Translations under genes and position numbers: made by a program
Assembly: GCF_028473665.1 (NCBI RefSeq)
Contig: NZ_CP098774.1
Span: 2,418,001 to 2,482,000, forward strand
DNA length: 64,000 nt
Direction of reading: 5' to 3'
From: Sphingomonas sp. QA11
Lineage (GTDB): Bacteria > Pseudomonadota > Alphaproteobacteria > Sphingomonadales > Sphingomonadaceae
Notes under the pieces: generated by a model
Databases searched by the model: none
What the model was told of the DNA's origin: nothing
What the model saw: only the letters and a program-made list of their open reading frames with translations
Shown: positions 18,801-27,128 of the stretch, one piece after another
How the letters are laid out: every line of letters begins with the position of its first letter
Position numbering within the stretch: position 1 is the first letter of the stretch

Positions 18801-19587
18801 CGGTGCGCCGCGCCGCTTCGGTGACAACGGGAGCCACGGCCGGCTCGCGATTGTCGGCCAGCGCCGCGACATCGGCGGCGGCGAGCATATGATCATAGAC
18901 AAGGATTTCATCGACGTCGCTGCCACGCATGAAGTGGTAGCGGCTCTGCACCTGATGCGGCGAGATGATCCGCCCGGCCAGGCCGAACTGATCGAGCCCG
19001 GAATCGAGATCGGCCTTGCCGTCCTTGCGTGCCACTTCCTTGCCGTCGACGAACAGCCGAACGCCGACACCCTCGTCCCACGAAAAGGCAATGTGCTTCC
19101 ACTGGTCTGCGGCGGGCAACTGGTCGATCCGGAACGACACGCGACTCCGTGCGAGATTGGCGTCGGTGACGAAGGCATCGAAGCCGTGGCCGTTCCAGTC
19201 GATGCGCAGGAACGCCATGTCCCAACTGGAATGATCGGCAAAGCCCACGCGGAAGATCGCGAAGGGCGCCTCGCCCACCGGCGTGCGCGGCCGCCAGAAG
19301 AAGGAAAGCGTGCCGCGCTGGGCATAGATATTACCCGGCGCGCGCCAGGCGACATAGCCATCGTCTTCCCACCGGATCGCCCCGCCCGACTTGCCGCCGG
19401 GCACGATCGCTACATTGCTCTGGAAATTGGGTTCAGCCTCGCCCCCGGCGCGCTCGGCGATCAGGCCCTGGTCGGCGGAGACGCGGAACAGCGAGCCGGC
19501 AGGATCGGGCGCTGACCGGGCATGGGCGCCGCTGGCAGCCAGTGCGATCCCCAACGCGATCCAGGACGTGCGAAGGGCCAATGTCAC
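15817..19587 (-). CDS. large secreted LamG-domain protein, candidate polysaccharide depolymerase
   Basis: A 1256-residue exported protein with a clear signal peptide (ending SGAHA). Residues about 60-240 form a LamG/concanavalin-like domain (GTLSFFWRPRTP, FDAFVTDANLARSR, VRLFVDGKEVARKDG, VDEILVYDHML). Residues about 290-430 look like a beta-sandwich. About 640-1060 is helix-rich with aromatic and acidic clusters (WIDNRQVPYGDFGGGISDDTDLVQ, HFASNWYGGTKMYREGPWEWEK), reminiscent of (alpha/alpha) toroid lyases or hydrolases. A C-terminal beta-domain follows. I do not recognise a named CAZy family. The upstream operator copy at 19650 and the kdu genes make it the best candidate for releasing unsaturated uronates. 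The catalytic role is inference. Confidence 0.7.
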   Translation of the reverse strand: MTLALRTSWIALGIALAASGAHARSAPDPAGSLFRVSADQGLIAERAGGEAEPNFQSNVAIVPGGKSGGAIRWEDDGYVAWRAPGNIYAQRGTLSFFWRPRTPVGEAPFAIFRVGFADHSSWDMAFLRIDWNGHGFDAFVTDANLARSRVSFRIDQLPAADQWKHIAFSWDEGVGVRLFVDGKEVARKDGKADLDSGLDQFGLAGRIISPHQVQSRYHFMRGSDVDEILVYDHMLAAADVAALADNREPAVAPVVTEAARRTAWLHRFGWDTASPPALTSNTTSIRKVEFADARDLKQWNWKGIDGIAETTWPGVYNRSRLPGRNDYFQLPDWNTYVEGGKAYDLTVPAGVHFNRVEIRGAAHGSLSWSEDGVSYATLGRRPQGVVRSIDSFGRRAGGKLRFANTAQETPIQEIWAYDVTDAAEPEGSFMLSYTVQANAAPAFAALSALNDYIAGRYAPDERTTVVALPAGARAAAGAGNAAATTAAVHVEGSAPIVHILVPSGFGDAFPGRPSARSWNYGWENVHDGLDGIALDIPGLKATPGADGLIPLNIRVKDPIWPGRDMIDVSVSVRPGEKRTVWLDLRDRILTDDSLFLTMASAAPDFGAQSLDGMKVRLVFKDRAAALPEHIADRFNQVKDNWGFLVEEHTSSKRAGLYLRLYTDVSDLLRVDPDNAEARRYWADISYGEHNFPAFTQPQAPAGVPLWAFRQLEDLKLVRQFVTWWIDNRQVPYGDFGGGISDDTDLVQQWPGLALMGVEPDKINASVRALSDAAYANRMITNGLGTITTDELHAYEEGLNSDAERLYLNWGEPRAVERLMATARALSGVVQKNPAGHMHFASNWYGGTKMYREGPWEWEKPYSFTVMHAPILIGLYNGNPAARGLVTGTMDGWMAHGRQDKDGNWTYPNEINWRTDAERAGDGGGVSTPLQSAWAAWRFTGEEKYLRPVLGRTAKSGPASLADINENAVDALDRRKDWGAALIAKATGGGAFERYAAWNATGDTKWLDALHADAIADKAQHRYMYTEGHWWSDRVDQPNEILQRERLGGIALRRNQTWPGNSVSWRFAEAGAAEQVAILVPGATMGTFKVIAWNTSGRPQRADMTAWNVTAGRWKMTGSSGTSEITLERSASIPLVFAPGENVFEFALVAPGVPTDQRADLGIGIDDIAMTKRAMTVTVHSLGAIDASGGTLSLEDAAGRVLATAPVPPLGAPLDLQPKTAKVTLTVPAGAVRVRVALIGNAPETTLLNNVVALPAS

Positions 19588-19649
19588 GCGCTCTCTCCCT
19601 TACAGGAGACGGTTACATCTCGCCTCCCTCCCCTGACTATGCCAGCACA

Positions 19650-19663
19650 TGACACCGGTATCA
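19650..19663 (-). promoter_or_regulatory. putative LacI-family operator, site 4 (upstream of LamG protein)
   Basis: TGACACCGGTATCA is the most symmetric of the four sites; its complement is TGATACCGGTGTCA. It lies about 63 bases before the LamG-protein start, in the gap after the second TonB receptor. Confidence 0.7.
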
Positions 19664-19713
19664 ATCCACGTTTCGGGCTAAGCACTTCGGAGATCGGCCG
19701 ATACGGTAAAGAA

Positions 19714-19736
19714 GGCGGCGGGCCTTGCCCGCCGCC
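19714..19736 (-). terminator. terminator of the second TonB receptor
   Basis: A perfect 10-bp GC stem (GGCGGCGGGC / GCCCGCCGCC) with a three-base loop begins just after the receptor stop codon. On the minus strand it is followed by CTTCTTT, a weak U-tract. It separates the receptor transcript from the LamG-protein promoter. Confidence 0.75.
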
Positions 19737-19744
19737 CTGCGTTC

Positions 19745-22327
19745 TCAGAACTTCGCGCCCGCCCTCACGCCGATCGTGCGCGGCGTGACCGGAACGATAT
19801 AAGGCCGCTGCGAGCAACTTCCGCATTCCTGGAACCGCGAAAGCTGGCCGCGCTCGTCGAAGGCGTTCTGCACGAAGAACTCGAGCGAATAGCTGCCCAG
19901 ATCCGTACCGATCGCGAAATTGGCGATGGTATAGGCCGGCAAGCGCCCCTGCAGCGCGGCCGGGTTGACCACTGCCCCTGTCCCGGTCTGGATGACCGCG
20001 GTGCGGATATCCGATGCTGCCGAACTCTGATGCGCCACGATGCCCTGGATATAGGGCTTTATCGAACCGAGGTCGAAGGTGTAGCGCGCCGTGCCATTCA
20101 CCTTGACGCGCGGCGTGACCGGCAGCCTCGTACCCGCCGGAGCCGAGATGAGGTTGGCCTCGCCTCCCGGTCCCGGCAGGGTGCAGGAGAAGCTCGGGTC
20201 GTCGAACAGGCACAGATTCTTCCTGGTCTTCGCGTCGGTGTACGACCCCGCCGCCGTCAGCACGAGCGCGCCGAGATTGAGATTGGCATCCATCTCGATA
20301 CCGCGAATCCGCGCATCCGGACCGTTATGGATTTCGGTGAAGCTGTTCTGGCCGAGGAAGGAGAATTGGAACTTCTTCCATTCCTGCTGATAGATGGCAC
20401 CGTTGAAACGAAGCTTGCCGCCGGCAAGCGTGGTCTTCCAGCCGATCTCGTAATTGGTCAGATAATCCGCTGCATAGGGCGGGATAGTACCGCGCCGATT
20501 GATGCCGCCCGGCCGGAAACCGCGCGACCATGTGGCATAGAGCAGCACATCCTGAACGGGTTTCCATGTGAGGTTCAGCTTGTGGGTGAACCCCTGGCCC
20601 TGCGTGTTGACCGGTTGCAGCCCCCGACCGGCCGCGTAGACGGCCAGGTTGGTGCACGGGCTGCCCGCCACCGCCGGCGGAAGCAGGGTGAGCGAGCTGC
20701 TATAGGTATCGGTATCGCGATCATAGAGCCGCTGGCCCGAGGTCGTGAAACATTGCGCGACGCCGGTGCGGTTGCTGCCGGCGGCGTTGGGCGGCGAATC
20801 CGAGAAGCCGTTGCCCGGATTGCGCCCGAAGCCGAAGAAACCGATCAGCGAATTGTCATAGATGAAGGCGCGACCGCCCGCCGTGAAGGTCAGGTTCGGC
20901 AGGATGTCGAAGGCAGCCTCCCCGAACATCGCGTAATCCTTGTCGACGCGGTGCTGCTGAGTCAGCCACAAGGTCCCGGGAGAGCCGTTCACCGACAGTG
21001 CCGGCGCGAGACCCGGCACCTGATAATCCTGATGAATGTCGTTGCTCTGGCGCTGATAGAAGGCGCCGGCCACCACGCGGAACCGTTCGCCCTGCGGCGA
21101 GGCGACGCGGAATTCCTGGCTCATCTTCTTGAAGTGATCGCTGCCGAGCACGTTCTGGCGCGGGTCGATCGTCGCACCGGCTGCATTCTTGAAGTAGAAA
21201 TAGTTGCTGATGCCGCCGACCGACGCATAGAGATGGTCATATTGCTCGGCATAATCGGTATAGTCGGTCGAGGAAAAATCCTTCCGGTCGAGATAGGCGC
21301 CGGCATAAGTCAGATCCCAATTGCCGAGCTTGCCCTCGATCGTCAGGGCTGCCTGGATGAAGCGATCCCGCCGATATTCGGGATAGAAATGCTGGACCTT
21401 GAGGTCACCGACCCGGGGATCGTAGCCGTAGCTGCCGTGCGAGCGGGTATCCTGATAGATCGCCGCCGGCGTGACCGTCCAGTTGTCGTCCAGGTCAATC
21501 TTCAGCGCGGCGCGGCCACCCCAGATCTCCGTGTCGTTATAGTCCTTCTTCACGAATTTGGCGTTGTTGACCGAGATGCCGCCATTCGTTGCGGTGCATC
21601 CGAGCGGATTGGTTTCAGGCAGGAAGCTGCGGCAGCCGGGTACATTGTCGATATAGCCAGCATCCTTCTGGTAGAAGCCGACCGCGCGGAACGCGATGTC
21701 CTGCGAAATGGGCACGTTGATCATGCCCTCCAGCTTGCCGCCTACGCCGCCCTTGTTGACGCTGTTCACCTCCCCGTCGACGCGGCCGTACAAACCACTC
21801 GTATCGGGTTTGTTGGTGATGATGCGCACCGTACCGGCCTCGGACGATGCACCGTACAGCGTGCCCTGCGGCCCCGCGAGGCTCTCGATGCGGGCGATAT
21901 CATAGACATGGACGTCAAGGTTGCCGCCGATCGTGGTGACCGGCTGTTCATCGAGATAGACGCCGACCGACGGCAGAGACCCGGAATGGTTGCCGTCGCC
22001 GCCCGAGGCGACGCCGCGCATGTAGACGACGTTGGTGCCCGGGGTGCCACCCAGCGCCTGAAAGGATACCGACGGCAACAACTGGGAATATTCGGCGAAG
22101 TTGGTGATGTTCAGCTGGTCGAGCTTCTTCGTGCCGATCGCCTGGATGCTGATCGGCACGTTCTGGATATTCTCCTCGCGCTTCTGCGCGGTGACGATGA
22201 TATCGTCCTGTCCGCTGGGAGCGGCCTCCTGCGTATCGGCGGACGTCGATTGGGCGAATGCCGGGGTTGCCAGGCTCGTGCAGGCGAGCAGAGCGGTGAC
22301 GGCGAGTTTACGCTTGGTGACATGCAT
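19745..22327 (-). CDS. TonB-dependent receptor (second, 860 residues)
   Basis: An outer-membrane receptor with signal peptide (TKRKLAVTALLACTSLATPAFA), TonB-box region QDDIIVTAQKREENIQNVPISI, and plug motifs typical of the sphingomonad COG1629 group (IARIESLAGPQGTLYGASSEAGTVRIITNKP). The C-terminus RTIGVRAGAKF is a standard barrel end. I set the start at 22327 because the signal peptide begins there; the frame continues upstream to 22462 without support. The sulfotransferase gene upstream reads in the same direction. The ligand is unknown; proximity to the island suggests a second glycan, but no LacI-type operator lies in front of it. Confidence 0.9.
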   Translation of the reverse strand: MHVTKRKLAVTALLACTSLATPAFAQSTSADTQEAAPSGQDDIIVTAQKREENIQNVPISIQAIGTKKLDQLNITNFAEYSQLLPSVSFQALGGTPGTNVVYMRGVASGGDGNHSGSLPSVGVYLDEQPVTTIGGNLDVHVYDIARIESLAGPQGTLYGASSEAGTVRIITNKPDTSGLYGRVDGEVNSVNKGGVGGKLEGMINVPISQDIAFRAVGFYQKDAGYIDNVPGCRSFLPETNPLGCTATNGGISVNNAKFVKKDYNDTEIWGGRAALKIDLDDNWTVTPAAIYQDTRSHGSYGYDPRVGDLKVQHFYPEYRRDRFIQAALTIEGKLGNWDLTYAGAYLDRKDFSSTDYTDYAEQYDHLYASVGGISNYFYFKNAAGATIDPRQNVLGSDHFKKMSQEFRVASPQGERFRVVAGAFYQRQSNDIHQDYQVPGLAPALSVNGSPGTLWLTQQHRVDKDYAMFGEAAFDILPNLTFTAGGRAFIYDNSLIGFFGFGRNPGNGFSDSPPNAAGSNRTGVAQCFTTSGQRLYDRDTDTYSSSLTLLPPAVAGSPCTNLAVYAAGRGLQPVNTQGQGFTHKLNLTWKPVQDVLLYATWSRGFRPGGINRRGTIPPYAADYLTNYEIGWKTTLAGGKLRFNGAIYQQEWKKFQFSFLGQNSFTEIHNGPDARIRGIEMDANLNLGALVLTAAGSYTDAKTRKNLCLFDDPSFSCTLPGPGGEANLISAPAGTRLPVTPRVKVNGTARYTFDLGSIKPYIQGIVAHQSSAASDIRTAVIQTGTGAVVNPAALQGRLPAYTIANFAIGTDLGSYSLEFFVQNAFDERGQLSRFQECGSCSQRPYIVPVTPRTIGVRAGAKF

Positions 22328-22442
22328 CGTGGGCCCCCCGATGAAATTATCTGTCAGGATGCTGTTCGCGGCCGCAACATCCGTCAATCGCAACGGTCGC
22401 CTGAAATCATTTCGCGGCCGCATCGTGACAGTTTTGCAACGT

Positions 22443-24059
22443 TCAGACGAAGGCGGGGACACCCGGATAGCTGTCCAGCACGTCGCCCAGCGCTGCCTTC
22501 AGCGGGTCGAGCCACAGCTCGAACGGTTTCCAGCTTTCGGTGCCTTCGCGAAAGATCGGCCGGCGCACCTGTTCAGAACTCGCGGTGCGAACCGCACGCT
22601 CGGTCTTGTGGAAATCGAGACAGGCCGGATCGAATTCCAGCCCGCACGCCGCCAGCAACGCCCGCACTTCGGCCTCGGTATCGTCCACCATCCGCTCATA
22701 GATCACGCGGTGGACGAGGCCGGGCAGCACCCTGTCGACATGCGCCAGCAGCCGCACATAGTCGCGATAATATCGCCCCATATCCTCAAGCGCGTAGGTG
22801 AACGCCTGTCCCCGCGCGAAATGTTGCTTGAAATTGGAGAAGCAGCAGCCGAGCGGATGGCGCCGCGCATCGACGATCTTCGCCCCGGGCAGGATCAGGT
22901 GGATGAACGGCAGATGCGCCCAGTTGTTGGGCAGCTTGTCGATGAAGAACGGGCGGTCGGTGCGCCGCTGAACGCTCGCCCGGCGCAGATATTCCTCGCC
23001 GATCTCACGAAGGCGCGACGGCGCAAGGGCATCCATGCCCTGAGGATAATCAGCGATCTGCCGGGCAAGGAAGGGAATATCGGGAAGCTCGGACGTCCCC
23101 TCGACCAGCGGGTGGCTCGACAGGATCTGCTCGACCAGCGTCGATCCGGCGCGGGGCATGCCCAGAATGAAGATCGGATCGGGCGAGTCGCACCCCTGCC
23201 CTGCCCGTGCGGCCAAGAAACCTGGCGTGAAAAGTGCCACGCTCCGGTCGACGAACGCCTCGGTCTCGTCCGCATCATAGACGATCTTCGTCCGCCGCAG
23301 CGCATTGCCCGTCGCATAGTGACCGAACGCGGCATCCGCCTCTCTGCGATCCTCGAATGCCTTGCCGAGCGCGAAATCGAGATGGAAACGGTCCTCGTCC
23401 GAGATATCGCCGCGGCCAAGGGCAGACCGCATCGCCGCGATATCGGCTTCGTCGAAGCGCACGGTCTTCAGGTTCGCGAGACTCCACCACGCCTCGCCCA
23501 GTCCGGGCGTCAGCGCGAGCGCACGACGATAGGCCGCGACGCCGTCAGCCTGTCGGCCGACCGTCTTGAGCATATGGCCATAGCTCATCCAGACGCGCGG
23601 CTGGTGCGGCGCGCCCTTCAGCACCGCTTCGTACAGTTCGATCGCCTCGTCGAAACCACCGATCCGTCCAAGCGCCGCGGCCTTCAGATTGGCATGGCCC
23701 GGATTATCCGGCTCGTCGTCGAGCACGAGGTCGAGTTCGGCGATCGCCTCGGCCGAGCGGTTCTGCCGGTAAAGGGCAATGGCGAGGTTCGCGCGCGCCG
23801 CGGTGAATTCAGGTGACAAGTCCAACGCGCGGCGCAGCAGGGTCTCGGCGTCCTTGTAGCGGCCGATCCGCCCGGCCAGTTCCGCCAGCATGCGGATCGC
23901 GGCGACGTCGAACGGATCCTCCTTGAGGTGCGCCCGCAGCAGCGGCTCCGCGACCGACAGCGCGTTGTCGTGCAGCGCCAGCGCGGCGTCGATCAGCCGT
24001 GGCGGCCAGCGGCTGCTCTCCAGATGCCATGTCGATTGCGAGGGGGGGATGCTTGCCAT
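22443..24059 (-). CDS. TPR-repeat sulfotransferase family protein
   Basis: A 538-residue cytoplasmic protein. Residues about 20-280 are tetratricopeptide repeats (for example DAETLLRRALDLSPEFTAARANLAIALYRQNRSAEAI in part). From about 295 a PAPS-dependent sulfotransferase domain starts with the 5'-phosphosulfate loop ILGMPRAGSTLVEQILSSHP and continues with DKLPNNWAHL and KIVDARRHPLGCCFSNF (3'-phosphate region). The family is Sulfotransfer_3, which includes tyrosylprotein-type sulfotransferases. It is followed after 115 bases by the TonB receptor, a pairing I associate with sphingomonads. ATG 24059 is preferred over an upstream TTG. The acceptor is unknown. Confidence 0.85.
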   Translation of the reverse strand: MASIPPSQSTWHLESSRWPPRLIDAALALHDNALSVAEPLLRAHLKEDPFDVAAIRMLAELAGRIGRYKDAETLLRRALDLSPEFTAARANLAIALYRQNRSAEAIAELDLVLDDEPDNPGHANLKAAALGRIGGFDEAIELYEAVLKGAPHQPRVWMSYGHMLKTVGRQADGVAAYRRALALTPGLGEAWWSLANLKTVRFDEADIAAMRSALGRGDISDEDRFHLDFALGKAFEDRREADAAFGHYATGNALRRTKIVYDADETEAFVDRSVALFTPGFLAARAGQGCDSPDPIFILGMPRAGSTLVEQILSSHPLVEGTSELPDIPFLARQIADYPQGMDALAPSRLREIGEEYLRRASVQRRTDRPFFIDKLPNNWAHLPFIHLILPGAKIVDARRHPLGCCFSNFKQHFARGQAFTYALEDMGRYYRDYVRLLAHVDRVLPGLVHRVIYERMVDDTEAEVRALLAACGLEFDPACLDFHKTERAVRTASSEQVRRPIFREGTESWKPFELWLDPLKAALGDVLDSYPGVPAFV

Positions 24060-24131
24060 GTCGTGCCACCAAGAAACATGGTGCGCGCCGCCGATCAAGC
24101 CGTAGAGTGCGCGATAGGGGAGATCGTCCGA

Positions 24132-25445
24132 ATGTCAGTACCGCCCTCACGTGCCGCCCTGGGCTTCTGGACCTGCCTTGCGCTGGTCGTCGGCAACATG
24201 ATCGGCTCCGGCGTCTACATGCTGCCCGCGACACTCGCCCCGCTCGGCTGGAATGGCATGATCGGCTGGTTCGTCACGATCGGGGGCGCCCTGTGCCTCG
24301 CCTTCGTCTTCGCCCGGCTCGGCGCGAAACTGCCGCTTGCTGGCGGACCTTATGCCTTCACCCAGGCAGCGTTCGGCCCAGGCGTCGGCTTCGCGGTCGC
24401 CTGGAGCTATTGGGTGCTGATCTGGGCCGGCAACGCCGCGATCGCTGTTGCCGTGGTCAGTGCCCTCAGCCTGATCGTGCCCGCACTCGGTTCGACACCG
24501 GGCCTGCCAGCGATCGCAGCGCTCGCGGTCATCTGGATATTGATCGCGGTCAACATCCGCGGAGTAGCGCTCGCCGGCCAGGTTCAGTTCGTGACGACGG
24601 TGCTCAAACTGGTGCCGCTCGCGGGTGTCATCATCCTCGCGGCGTGGCTGTTGCTGCGGGACGGCAGCGGCGCGATCGCCCCCAGCACGCCGGTACCGCT
24701 CGGCGCCGGCGCGATCGCCGGCGCGGCGGCGATCACCTTCTGGGGCTTTCTCGGCGTCGAATCTGCGACCGTCCCGGCCGACAAGGTGGAGAACGCGGCC
24801 CGCGTCGTGCCGCGCGTCACCCTGATCGGCACCGTGCTGACCGGGCTCGTCTACGTGCTTGTCTCCGGCGCCGCCATGTTCATGATGCCTGCGGCGATCA
24901 CCGCAGCCTCCCCCGCCCCCATCGCTGAATTCCTCGGTCGCAGCTTCGGGCCACGCACGGCCGAGATCGTCGCCCTGTTCGCCGCGATCAGCGCCTTCGG
25001 CACGCTCAACGGCTTCATCCTGCTTCAGGGTGAGATGCCCTGGGCGATGGCGCGCGGCGGGGTGTTTCCGGCCTGGTTCGGCAAGGAGAGCCGCTTCGGC
25101 ACGCCGGCCCGCGCCCATCTCGTCTCGGGATTGCTCGTCACCGTGGTGACGCTGATGAACTATGCCAGTTCGATGGGACAGCTCTTCCAGGACATCGCGT
25201 CGATCTCGCTCGCCGCCGGCATGCTCGCCTATCTGGCGTGCGCGCTCGCTGCGATCCGCCTGCTGCCCCGGGATTTGCCGCTGAAGATCGCGGCCGCGAC
25301 CGCCGCCGCCTTCGTCGTGTGGATGGTCTATGGCCTTGGCCTGAAGGCCGATCTCTGGGGTCTCGCGCTGCTGCTGCTCGGCCTGCCGGTCTATTGGTCC
25401 GTCAGGCGCGGCCGAATCACTTCCAGCGGCGCCACCGCCCCATGA
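24132..25445 (+). CDS. APC-family amino acid permease
   Basis: A 437-residue membrane protein with about twelve hydrophobic segments. The N-terminus FWTCLALVVGNMIGSGVYMLPATLAPLGWNG contains the GSGVY substrate-binding signature of the basic amino acid/polyamine antiporter group (arginine/agmatine, ornithine). LPLAGGPYAFTQAAFGP and FWGFLGVESATVPADKVENAARVVPR are also typical. An AGGGGAG ribosome site precedes the ATG at 24132. It diverges from the sulfotransferase and its end overlaps by 29 bases with the convergent oxidoreductase gene. It may import the nitrogenous substrate of the oxidoreductase/Rieske genes. Confidence 0.87.
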   Translation: MSVPPSRAALGFWTCLALVVGNMIGSGVYMLPATLAPLGWNGMIGWFVTIGGALCLAFVFARLGAKLPLAGGPYAFTQAAFGPGVGFAVAWSYWVLIWAGNAAIAVAVVSALSLIVPALGSTPGLPAIAALAVIWILIAVNIRGVALAGQVQFVTTVLKLVPLAGVIILAAWLLLRDGSGAIAPSTPVPLGAGAIAGAAAITFWGFLGVESATVPADKVENAARVVPRVTLIGTVLTGLVYVLVSGAAMFMMPAAITAASPAPIAEFLGRSFGPRTAEIVALFAAISAFGTLNGFILLQGEMPWAMARGGVFPAWFGKESRFGTPARAHLVSGLLVTVVTLMNYASSMGQLFQDIASISLAAGMLAYLACALAAIRLLPRDLPLKIAAATAAAFVVWMVYGLGLKADLWGLALLLLGLPVYWSVRRGRITSSGATAP

Positions 25446-27030
25446 TCCCGCGATCGGCGATGATCTCGTGCGCCGCATTATGCCCCGGCGCGCCAGTCAC
25501 ACCACCGCCCGGATGGGTCCCTGCGCCGCACATATAGAGACCCCTGATCGGCGACCGATAGTCGCCGTGCCCAAGCACCGGCCGCGACGCCCAGAGCTGG
25601 TCGAGCGACATGTGACCGTGCATGATGTCGCCGTCGATCAGCCCGAACTTGCGCTCCAGGTCGAGCGGTGAATGAATCTGCCGTGCGATCACCGCGTCCT
25701 TGAAGTTCGGCGCATGCGTCGTGACCGTATCGATGATCACGTCGGCCGCCACCTCGCGCTCGTCGTCCCATGAACGGCCGTCGGGCAGAACCGGCGCGAA
25801 TTGCTGGCAGAACAGGCTGGCGATGTGCATGCCCGGCGGCGCGAGGCTGTCGTCGATCGAGGTCGGCAGCTTCATCTCGACGATTGGCTCGTCGGACCAC
25901 CCCTTCACCTTCGCGTCGGTGAACGCCTTGTCCATATAATCGAGCGTCGGCGAGATGATGATGCCGCACGTGTGATGCTCCCCCACATCCTTGCCTGGCA
26001 ACACCGAGAAATCAGGCAATTCGGACAGCGCAACGTTCATCCGGAACGTGCCGGAGCCAGTCTTGAAATTGTCCATCCGTCGCGCGAATTCCGGCGTCAT
26101 GTCGGCGCGGTCGACCAACTGGCGGTAAAGCAAGGCCGGGCCGACATTCGCGGCGACGATGTCGGCCGCGATCTCTTCCCCACTCTCGAGCTTCACGCCG
26201 GTGACTCGGTTGCCGTCGACCAGCACCCTGGCGACCGGCGTCTCCAGGCTGATCTCGACGCCCATATCGGCGCACGCCTCGGCCATGAACTGGGTGATCG
26301 CCCCCATGCCACCGACACTGTGGCCCCAAGCGCCCTTCTTGCCATTCACTTCGCCGAACACGTGGTGGAGCAGGACATAGGCGCTGCCCGGCGTATCGAC
26401 GCTGGCATAGTTGCCGACCACGGCATCGAAGCCGAACGCGGCCTTGACGTACTCGTCCTCGTACCAACTATCGAGGAAGTCGCGCGCGGACTTGACGAAC
26501 AGGTCCATCACATCGCGCTGCGCCTCGATCGACATGCCGGCGAGGCGCTTGCCCTGTGCCGCAGCCGCCAGCAGCGCGCGGATGCCACCACCGGCATTCG
26601 GCGGGGTCTTGAGCGCCATGTCACGCAGCACTTCGGCGACGCGTTCCAGCGCTTCTTCATATTTCGGGAAGGTGTCCGCATCCTTTTGCGAATAACGGGC
26701 AAACTCCGCCCGGGTGCGATCCTCGCCTCCGCCAAGCTTGAGATAGCCGTTCTCGTTCGGGAAGAAGTTGGAGATCGTCCGCTCGATGATCCTCCAGCCG
26801 CGCTCGTGGAGGCGCATGTCCCTGATCACTTTCGGGCGAAGCAGGCTGACGGTGTAACTCGCGGTCGAGTTACGGAAACCGGGGTGGAACTCCTCGGTAA
26901 CGGCCGCGCCGCCAACGATGTCGCGGCGTTCCAGCACACGGACCTTCAATCCGGCGCGCGCGAGGTAGAAGGCGCAGACAAGGCCATTATGGCCACCGCC
27001 GATGATGAGCGCGTCGTATTTCTGGGTCAT
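25417..27030 (-). CDS. FAD-dependent oxidoreductase, CrtO/PYROXD2-like
   Basis: The 537-residue flavoprotein begins YDALIIGGGHNGLVCAFYLARAGLKVRVLERRDIVGGAAVTEEF in segments that match the dinucleotide-binding GxGxxG fold and second acidic strand of the phytoene-desaturase superfamily. The C-terminal GLYMCGAGTHPGGGVTGAPGHNAAHEI is the flavin motif of that family. This subgroup (carotenoid ketolase CrtO, PYROXD2) acts on varied substrates; with a Rieske oxygenase upstream rather than crt genes, a carotenoid role is not favoured. It is the second gene of an operon with the Rieske gene; a palindromic repeat fills the gap between them. Confidence 0.85.
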   Translation of the reverse strand: MTQKYDALIIGGGHNGLVCAFYLARAGLKVRVLERRDIVGGAAVTEEFHPGFRNSTASYTVSLLRPKVIRDMRLHERGWRIIERTISNFFPNENGYLKLGGGEDRTRAEFARYSQKDADTFPKYEEALERVAEVLRDMALKTPPNAGGGIRALLAAAAQGKRLAGMSIEAQRDVMDLFVKSARDFLDSWYEDEYVKAAFGFDAVVGNYASVDTPGSAYVLLHHVFGEVNGKKGAWGHSVGGMGAITQFMAEACADMGVEISLETPVARVLVDGNRVTGVKLESGEEIAADIVAANVGPALLYRQLVDRADMTPEFARRMDNFKTGSGTFRMNVALSELPDFSVLPGKDVGEHHTCGIIISPTLDYMDKAFTDAKVKGWSDEPIVEMKLPTSIDDSLAPPGMHIASLFCQQFAPVLPDGRSWDDEREVAADVIIDTVTTHAPNFKDAVIARQIHSPLDLERKFGLIDGDIMHGHMSLDQLWASRPVLGHGDYRSPIRGLYMCGAGTHPGGGVTGAPGHNAAHEIIADRGIMGRWRRWK

Positions 27031-27039
27031 TCAGCCAAC

Positions 27040-27116
27040 CATTCGTTTCGAGCGAAGTCGAGAAACCGCGCCGGGCGCGCCCGTGGCCGTGTCTCGACTT
27101 CGCTCGACACGAACGG
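27040..27116. repeat. paired sphingomonad intergenic palindromic repeat, copy B
   Basis: Two inverted arms, ATTCGTTTCGAGCGAAGTCG... and ...TCGACTTCGCTCGACACGAACGG, face each other across a GC-rich spacer. It lies within an operon, between the Rieske stop and the oxidoreductase start. Confidence 0.8.
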
Positions 27117-27128
27117 GGTGGGTCGGGG

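Noticed and set aside
20030..22801. Open frame of 923 codons on the plus strand opposite the second TonB receptor
   Set aside because: Antisense shadow; composition is typical of non-coding frames and the receptor frame has all expected motifs.
25417..27030. Carotenoid biosynthesis assignment (crtO/crtI) for the flavoprotein
   Set aside because: The superfamily is broad, no crt genes are nearby, and the operon partner is a Rieske oxygenase.
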